A stretch of DNA of 35,342 nt, taken from assembly GCF_002161235.1 (NCBI RefSeq), contig NZ_NFHE01000024.1, forward strand, positions 1 to 35,342, given 5' to 3'. This stretch comes from Pseudoflavonifractor sp. An85 (GTDB taxonomy: Bacteria > Bacillota > Clostridia > Oscillospirales > Oscillospiraceae). Shown piece by piece: positions 31,540 through 35,342 of this stretch (position 1 is the first letter of the stretch; each line of letters begins with the position of its first letter). A program made the translations under genes and the position numbers. The notes under the pieces are model-generated. The model was not told where the DNA came from. It did no database searches and saw nothing but the letters and a program-made list of their open reading frames with translations.

Positions 31540-31568
31540 AGAGACGATGCACATGGTGCATCGTCTCT
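31540..31568. repeat. Boundary palindrome, copy 1
   Basis: Perfect 13-bp stem AGAGACGATGCAC with loop ATG. On the minus strand it is followed by TTTCTCTTCT, so it might also terminate transcription coming from the feo genes, just before the antiporter promoter. Confidence 0.8.
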
Positions 31569-31834
31569 GAGCGTGTCGAAAAAAGTTCGACACGCTTCTC
31601 GAAAATGCCAGCATTTTCTCGATCTGTTGCAGCCCGCTGCATGCAGCCTTGGGTCAAAGGGCGACCCAATTCCACACTGGCGGGCTGAGAAGTGTTTTTT
31701 CCGATGCGCATGTCCCCGGAAAAAACAGATTTTGATTTATTTTCCCGCCACCGGGCGGGAAAACTCTGCCGAGGGCTTTTTATGGTGCAAGACGATGTAT
31801 TTTTCTTGCATGGACATAAGGTTTTTGGACAGTC

Positions 31835-31867
31835 TGAGAGACGATGCACATAGTGCATCGTCTCTCA
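31835..31867. repeat. Boundary palindrome, copy 2
   Basis: Perfect 15-bp stem TGAGAGACGATGCAC with loop ATA, beginning six bases after the stop codon of the FeoB-associated protein on the minus strand. Its core is identical to copy 1 apart from one loop base. No T run follows, so termination is uncertain. Confidence 0.8.
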
Positions 31868-31873
31868 GGGATG

Positions 31874-32029
31874 TCACTTATGGCAGCTGCAACCGCCGTG
31901 TTTGCTGTGGGGGCAGCTTTTGCCGTCCGGGCAGCCGATGCAGTGGGCACCGGACCGCTTTTTCCGGATGATGTACCCCATGGCGACGGCCAAAATGACC
32001 ACGATGACAGCCAGAACAATGTAATCCAT
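31874..32029 (-). CDS. FeoB-associated Cys-rich membrane protein
   Basis: A 51-residue protein: one N-terminal membrane helix (YIVLAVIVVILAVAMGYII, residues 3-21), a basic stretch RKKRSG, then a Cys/His-rich tail with C30, C33, C39, C47 and C49 (HCIGCPDGKSCPHSKHGGC). This is the pattern of the small FeoB-associated Cys-rich family found next to feoB in Clostridia and Bacteroidia, often compared with FeoC. It may bind iron or an Fe-S cluster; its role is not established. Its ATG overlaps the feoB stop codon (TAATG), so translation is coupled. No separate ribosome binding site is seen other than GGTGACGG. Confidence 0.9.
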   Translation of the reverse strand: MDYIVLAVIVVILAVAMGYIIRKKRSGAHCIGCPDGKSCPHSKHGGCSCHK

Positions 32030-34041
32030 TACGCCGTCACCTTGCCTTTTTGGTTGCTGAGGGTGTACTCCTGAGCCAGCTGACGCTTGGTGCGCAGGAT
32101 GAGGGCGACCACGATGCCCACAATGCACACCACGGCGATGAGGCCGGGGACGAAGCCCACGCCCACGCTGCCGGTGGTGATGAGGGTGCCAATCTGGTAG
32201 ACCAGGAAGGAGAGGGTGTAGGCGGTGCCAATTTGCAGGGCAATGCCGCCAAACAGCCACTTTTTGTTCTGCATCTCCGAGTTCATAGCGCCAATGGCGG
32301 CAAAACAGGGGGGCGTGTACAGGTTGAACATCAGGTAGGCCAGGGCGGCCACAGCGGTGAGGCCCATGGCAGTGGCCACTTCGTTGGCCCCGCCCACCAG
32401 CACCTTCTCCTCCACGTCGATGAAGTTGGTCAGGCCGTATACCACCGCCAAGGTGCTTACCACATTCTCTTTGGCGATGAAGCCGGTGACGGCGGCAGCA
32501 GCCAGCTGCCACACGCCGAAGCCCAGAGGAATCATGAGAATGGCAAAGGGATGAGCGATGGTGGCCAGAATGGAGGTGGACTCCATGCCCTCCTCCACCA
32601 GCTGGAGGGACCAGTTGAAGCTCTGCATCACCTGCACCGCAGCGCTGCACACCAGAATGATGGTGGCGGCCTTGATGATGAAGGCCTTGGCCCGGCCCAG
32701 CATGGACAGCACCGCCCGCTTCAGGCTGGGCACCTTGTACTCAGGCAGCTCCATGATGAAGAAGGACTTGCGGTACTTGTGGCCGGTGATCTTCTGCACC
32801 AGCAGGGCGCCCAGGATGATGAGCACAATGCCCACAAAGTACATCAGGGTGCCCACCCAGGAGGCGTCAGAGAAAAAGACGCTGGCAAACAGGGCGATGA
32901 CGGGCAGCTTGGCGCCGCAGGGCATAAAGGGGGTGAGCATGGCGGTGGTGCGTCGCTCCCGCTCATTGCGGATGGTGCGGCAGGCCATGACGCCGGGGAT
33001 GGCGCAGCCGGTGCCGATGATCATGGGAATGATGGACTTGCCCGACAGGCCCACTTTTTTAAAGAAGGGGTCCATGACCACACTGACCCGGGCCATATAG
33101 CCACAGTCCTCCAGCAGAGCGATGAGGAAGTACATCACCATCACCAGGGGCAAGAAGCCCACCACGGCGCTGACACCGCCGATGATGCCCTCCACCAGCA
33201 GAGCCTGGAGGAAGGGGTTGGCGGAGGCCACCTGCTGGCCCACCCACTCCTTGAAGACGTCGATCCAACCCACCAGCCAGTCGGCAATGAAGGGGCCCAG
33301 GCGGGACTGGGAGATGTCAAAGACCAGGAACATCACCACGGCGAAGATGGGGATGCCCAGCCAGCGGTTGGCCAATATCCGGTCAATCTTGTCCTGGACG
33401 TTGCTCTGACGGGTGAGCACCTTGCGGCTTTCCACCTTACTTACCAGGCGGTCCACAAAGGCGAAGCGCTGGCGGTCGGCCTGCTCCACCGCCTGCTTGT
33501 CGGTCAGGTCCACATCCCCCTGGGTATAGGGGGCCAGCTGCACCTGGCCCAGCTGGGCGGCAGCGGCCTCCACCACCTGAGAAAGACCCTTCTGGGAGGT
33601 GGACACCGTCTCCACCACTGGACAGCCCAGGGCCTTGGACAGGGCAGAAACGTCAATTTTGGTGCCCTTTTTCTCGTTGAGGTCCTGCTTATTCAGAGCC
33701 ACTACCACGGGAATGCCCAGCTCCAGCAGCTGGGTGGTAAAAAACAGGGAGCGGCTCAAATTGGTGGCGTCCACGATGTTGACGATGACATCGGGATGCT
33801 CCTGGCGGACATAGCTGCTGGTGATGCTCTCCTCGGATGTGAAGGGAGACATGGAGTAGGCCCCGGGCAGGTCCACCGCCACCAGTTCCAACCCACGGGG
33901 GTTAAACTGCTTTTTGATGGGGCTTTCTTTCTTGTCCACCGTCACGCCCGCCCAGTTGCCCACTCGCTCGGAGCGGCCGGTGAGGGCGTTGTACATGGTG
34001 GTTTTTCCGCTGTTGGGATTGCCTGTGAGTGCAATGCGCAT
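32029..34041 (-). CDS. feoB: Ferrous iron transport protein B
   Basis: FeoB is the GTP-hydrolysing Fe2+ permease of the inner membrane. The 670-residue protein has an N-terminal G domain with G1 GNPNSGKT (7-14), G3 DLPGAYS, G4 NKQD and a helical GDI-like stretch up to about 215, then a membrane domain with about ten helices containing the two Gate-like motifs (EDCGYMARV...GCAIPGVMACRTI and PFMPCGAKLPV, in parts) and conserved Cys. GAGGAGG precedes the ATG. It follows feoA after an 82-base gap that contains a DtxR-like box, and is coupled to the small Cys-rich protein downstream. feoA, feoB and the small protein form an Fe(II) uptake operon suited to anoxic gut conditions. Confidence 0.97.
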   Translation of the reverse strand: MRIALTGNPNSGKTTMYNALTGRSERVGNWAGVTVDKKESPIKKQFNPRGLELVAVDLPGAYSMSPFTSEESITSSYVRQEHPDVIVNIVDATNLSRSLFFTTQLLELGIPVVVALNKQDLNEKKGTKIDVSALSKALGCPVVETVSTSQKGLSQVVEAAAAQLGQVQLAPYTQGDVDLTDKQAVEQADRQRFAFVDRLVSKVESRKVLTRQSNVQDKIDRILANRWLGIPIFAVVMFLVFDISQSRLGPFIADWLVGWIDVFKEWVGQQVASANPFLQALLVEGIIGGVSAVVGFLPLVMVMYFLIALLEDCGYMARVSVVMDPFFKKVGLSGKSIIPMIIGTGCAIPGVMACRTIRNERERRTTAMLTPFMPCGAKLPVIALFASVFFSDASWVGTLMYFVGIVLIILGALLVQKITGHKYRKSFFIMELPEYKVPSLKRAVLSMLGRAKAFIIKAATIILVCSAAVQVMQSFNWSLQLVEEGMESTSILATIAHPFAILMIPLGFGVWQLAAAAVTGFIAKENVVSTLAVVYGLTNFIDVEEKVLVGGANEVATAMGLTAVAALAYLMFNLYTPPCFAAIGAMNSEMQNKKWLFGGIALQIGTAYTLSFLVYQIGTLITTGSVGVGFVPGLIAVVCIVGIVVALILRTKRQLAQEYTLSNQKGKVTA

Positions 34042-34069
34042 GGTGATACCTCCTCAATCTCTCAATAAG

Positions 34070-34088
34070 TTAGTTAAAGCTAACCTAT
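34070..34088. promoter_or_regulatory. DtxR/IdeR-like iron box between feoA and feoB
   Basis: TTAGTTAAAGCTAACCTAT matches the DtxR/IdeR consensus TTAGGTTAGSCTAACCTAA at 15 of 19 positions, with a perfect GCTAACCTA right half. It lies 28 bases upstream of the feoB start codon. The same GCTAAC core recurs at the feoA promoter. Confidence 0.5.
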
Positions 34089-34123
34089 GGACAAAAAGAT
34101 GCCGGGAATCTGGGGAAATCCCC

Positions 34124-34336
34124 TTAGATGGAGATGGCTTCCGCCAGATCCCGGTTGATGCTGTACCGGCCGTCCTTGACGGAGATGACATAGTTGTCCC
34201 GCAGCTGGGACACCACGGTGACGGACTGCCCGGAGTAGCAGCCCAAGGTGAACAAAAAGCTGTCCAGCTCGTCGTCATCGGTGACAATGCCGGTGATGGT
34301 GTATTCCTGCCCCAGTTGGGCATGGGTCAAATTCAA
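34124..34336 (-). CDS. feoA: FeoA-domain protein
   Basis: FeoA is a small cytoplasmic SH3-like protein needed for full FeoB activity. The 70-residue product begins NLTHAQLGQEYTITGI after the initiator and contains the family pattern LGCYSGQSVTVVSQLRDNYVIS (in part), with KDGRYSINRDLAEAI at the end. The start is a TTG at 34336, set by GGGAGG eight bases upstream and by agreement with FeoA length; a longer frame from 34393 would include that ribosome binding site and an unusual MLSYQLATNNYHMKWEE leader. First gene of the feo operon, with the promoter at 34384-34412. Confidence 0.9.
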   Translation of the reverse strand: MNLTHAQLGQEYTITGIVTDDDELDSFLFTLGCYSGQSVTVVSQLRDNYVISVKDGRYSINRDLAEAISI

Positions 34337-34373
34337 GGGGCGTTCCTCCCATTTCATGTGATAGTTGTTTGTT

Positions 34374-34401
34374 GCTAACTGATAAGATAGCACTGGCTAA
34401 C
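34374..34401. promoter_or_regulatory. Direct GTTAGC repeats over the feoA promoter
   Basis: On the minus strand CAGTTAGC occurs twice with a 22-base period (GCTAAC on the plus strand at 34374-34379 and 34396-34401). One copy lies in the spacer of the feoA promoter, the other just downstream of the -10 box. Two helical turns between copies suggest two dimers of a metal regulator on one face of the DNA. Confidence 0.5.
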
Positions 34402-34412
34402 TGTTTTGTCAA
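34384..34412 (-). promoter_or_regulatory. feoA: Promoter of the feo operon
   Basis: Minus-strand TTGACA (perfect -35), 17 bases, TATCTT with TGC before it. One GTTAGC motif lies within the spacer, as expected for repression by a DtxR-type protein. Confidence 0.7.
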
Positions 34413-34414
34413 GT

Positions 34415-34443
34415 CCCCCTTGGGAAAAATTTTCCCAAGGGGG
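34415..34443. repeat. 29-bp inverted repeat between divergent feo and CBS promoters
   Basis: CCCCCTTGGGAAAA and its exact complement TTTTCCCAAGGGGG are separated by a single A. It lies directly upstream of the feoA -35 box and 9 bases upstream of the CBS gene -35 box, and is not downstream of any gene, so an operator or cruciform is more likely than a terminator. Confidence 0.75.
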
Positions 34444-34451
34444 CAAAGGCT

Positions 34452-34480
34452 TTTCAACCGAGGGGGAATTATGATATGAT
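34452..34480 (+). promoter_or_regulatory. Promoter of the CBS-domain gene
   Basis: TTTCAA, 17 bases, TATGAT with TGA before the -10 box (extended -10). The leader before the start codon is about 70 bases. Confidence 0.55.
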
Positions 34481-34556
34481 GAACACAGATCGACAAATGG
34501 TCTGCCCTTGGAGAGGGGGATAAACTACTACTACACGCAGTTGAGGACGAAGCTCC

Positions 34557-34976
34557 ATGAACATCGCAAAGATTATGATACCCAAGGCCTGCACGGTGGT
34601 GCTCCACGAGGACAACACGGTGCGCCAGGGGTTGGAAACCATGTGCCGCAACAGCTATACCGCCATTCCGGTCCTGGACGAGCAGGGGGGATATGTGGGC
34701 TGTGTTACCGAGGGAGATTTCCTGCGCCATGTGTTGGAGGTGGGCTCCACGGAGAAAAAGAAGCTGGAACAGTGCCGCATTGGCCAGATCATGCGCCGGG
34801 ATTTTTGTCCGGCGGTGAGCATCCGGGCCACCTTCCAAGAGGTGATGGCCCTGGCCATGGAACAGAACTTTGTCCCTGTGGTGGATGACCGCAACGCCCT
34901 GTGCGGCATTGTCACCCGGCGCAACCTGCTGGGGGCCGTGGGCAAGGAGCGGGCCCAGGAAGTTGGGGTAGAGTGA
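34557..34976 (+). CDS. Two-CBS-domain protein
   Basis: A 139-residue stand-alone CBS pair (Bateman module), which usually senses adenine nucleotides or related ligands. CBS1 covers about 1-62 (IAKIMIPKACTVVLHEDNTV ... NSYTAIPVLDEQGGYVGCVTEGDFLRHV, in parts), and CBS2 about 74-130 (IGQIMRRDFCPAVSIRATF ... FVPVVDDRNALCGIVTRRNLL). There is no fused catalytic or DNA-binding domain. GAGG lies 12 bases before the ATG. It is monocistronic, divergent from feoA and followed by a strong terminator. Its partner protein is unknown. Confidence 0.9.
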   Translation: MNIAKIMIPKACTVVLHEDNTVRQGLETMCRNSYTAIPVLDEQGGYVGCVTEGDFLRHVLEVGSTEKKKLEQCRIGQIMRRDFCPAVSIRATFQEVMALAMEQNFVPVVDDRNALCGIVTRRNLLGAVGKERAQEVGVE

Positions 34977-34984
34977 GGATACAT

Positions 34985-35023
34985 AAAAACAGCGATGCAG
35001 TGAAAGCTGCATCGCTGTTTTTT
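34985..35023 (+). terminator. Intrinsic terminator of the CBS-domain gene
   Basis: Perfect 16-bp stem (34985-35000 with 35007-35022, AAAAACAGCGATGCAG), loop TGAAAG, six T at the end. Confidence 0.95.
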
Positions 35024-35092
35024 GTGAATCGCGGTGCTCTCCCATGGGTATAGATTGTTTCGGAGGTGCGCACACTAACCCGGGGTGATGGC

Positions 35093-35342
35093 ATGAAAGA
35101 GGCAAGCAAATACATGGTCACCGGCGCGTTGGCGGGTCTGGCCAACGGCCTGTTTGGAGCGGGCGGTGGGCTGTTTCTGGTGCCGCTGTTCACCGGCTGG
35201 GTGGGGCTGGAGCAGCGGCGGGCCTTTGCCACCTCGGTGGCGGTGGTGTGCTGCCTGTCCGTGGCCGCGCTGGTCAGCTATGCGCTGCACGGCGGGGTGG
35301 ACGTGGCCCAGGCCCTGCCCTATCTGGCGGGGGGCTTGGTGG
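35093..35342 (+). CDS. TauE/SafE-family membrane permease (3' end cut by window edge)
   Basis: Only the first 83 codons are present. The sequence MKEASKYMVTGALAGLANGLFGAGGGLFLVPLFTGW (in part) has the Gly-rich first helix with NGLFGAGGG, the signature of the TauE/SafE (DUF81) family of sulfite, organosulfonate or other anion exporters, followed by the RRAFATSVAVVCCLSVAALVSY helix with the conserved A-T-S. The start at 35093 follows GGGGTGAT. Substrate is unknown. Confidence 0.88.
   Translation, partial: MKEASKYMVTGALAGLANGLFGAGGGLFLVPLFTGWVGLEQRRAFATSVAVVCCLSVAALVSYALHGGVDVAQALPYLAGGLV

Larger units (their letters stand above)
31540..31867. repeat. Gene-free array of hairpins bounded by two copies of one palindrome
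   Basis: This 328-base block holds at least eight inverted repeats in a row: 31540-31568, 31571-31595 (10 bp), 31601-31618 (8 bp), an 8-bp stem 31630-31637/31680-31687 enclosing 31649-31669 (7 bp), 31695-31725 (9 bp), 31740-31763 (10 bp), 31786-31810 (7 bp) and 31835-31867. The outer two share the stem AGAGACGATGCAC. Open frames exist on both strands but have no ribosome binding site and cut through the hairpins. It looks like a dispersed intergenic repeat or MITE-like element, or a structured RNA; no transposase or clear target duplication is seen. Confidence 0.55.

Noticed and set aside
31442-31858. 138-codon minus-strand frame and 31573-31971 plus-strand frame in the hairpin block
   Set aside because: No ribosome binding site, unusual composition, and both cut through perfect hairpins and the antiporter promoter.

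Overview
The window looks like a chromosomal segment from a GC-rich, anaerobic gut Firmicute of the Oscillospirales type (Flavonifractor / Intestinimonas / Lawsonibacter-like). This placement is inferred from protein content and style, not from an rRNA gene. Supporting features are the phosphate butyryltransferase and butyrate kinase pair, a ZapA/U32/Maf/MreC cluster, an ECF sigma factor paired with a DUF4367-type membrane protein, clean Gram-positive ribosome binding sites (AGGAGG), extended -10 promoters and many strong intrinsic terminators. No rRNA, tRNA, CRISPR array, integrase or transposase was seen.

Layout. 1-3698 (-): a large secreted GH20 hexosaminidase, cut by the left edge. 4160-10714 (-): one operon read zapA, U32 protein, maf, mreC, mutS. 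10946-12814 (+): ECF sigma factor, membrane anti-sigma candidate and small secreted protein, closed by a terminator. 13028-16418 (+): dtd, mutL and a uridine-kinase-like P-loop kinase. 16518-17342 (+): Mrp/Nbp35 Fe-S carrier ATPase. 17524-18297 (+): a histidine-kinase-like ATPase without a recognisable phosphoacceptor histidine. 18360-21228 (-): a small membrane protein, proS and a GntR-family regulator. 21493-23514 (+): the terminal butyrate genes ptb and buk, divergent from gntR, with a perfect 20-bp palindrome just downstream of the predicted start of transcription. 23693-24622 (+): a PfkB-type fructokinase under a promoter followed by a perfect cre-like operator. 24666-26999 (-): a polar amino acid ABC transporter. 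27149-27826 (-): an AIM24-family protein. 28045-31366 (-): a cation:proton antiporter, trmO and a FetAB-like ABC pair. 31874-34336 (-): feoA, feoB and a 51-residue Cys-rich FeoB-associated protein. 34557-34976 (+): a two-CBS-domain protein. 35093-end (+): a TauE/SafE-family permease, cut by the right edge.

The most interesting non-coding parts lie between 31370 and 31870. The antiporter gene has a strong promoter (TTTACA-17-TATAAT) followed by a compact structured leader and a 17-bp intrinsic terminator with seven U residues before the ribosome binding site. This is the architecture of a transcription-attenuating riboswitch, and next to a CPA-type antiporter the best guess is a Na+-sensing (DUF1646-motif) riboswitch. 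Beside it is a 328-bp gene-free block built almost entirely of consecutive hairpins and bounded by two copies of the same palindromic hairpin, probably a dispersed intergenic repeat. The feo genes carry repeated GTTAGC motifs over the promoter and a DtxR/IdeR-like box between feoA and feoB.

How the genes work together: the window joins housekeeping genes (mismatch repair, cell division and shape, prolyl-tRNA charging, D-aminoacyl-tRNA proofreading, t6A methylation) with gut-lifestyle functions (host or mucin glycan cleavage, sugar phosphorylation, amino acid uptake, butyrate formation with ATP gain, ferrous iron uptake, ion homeostasis).
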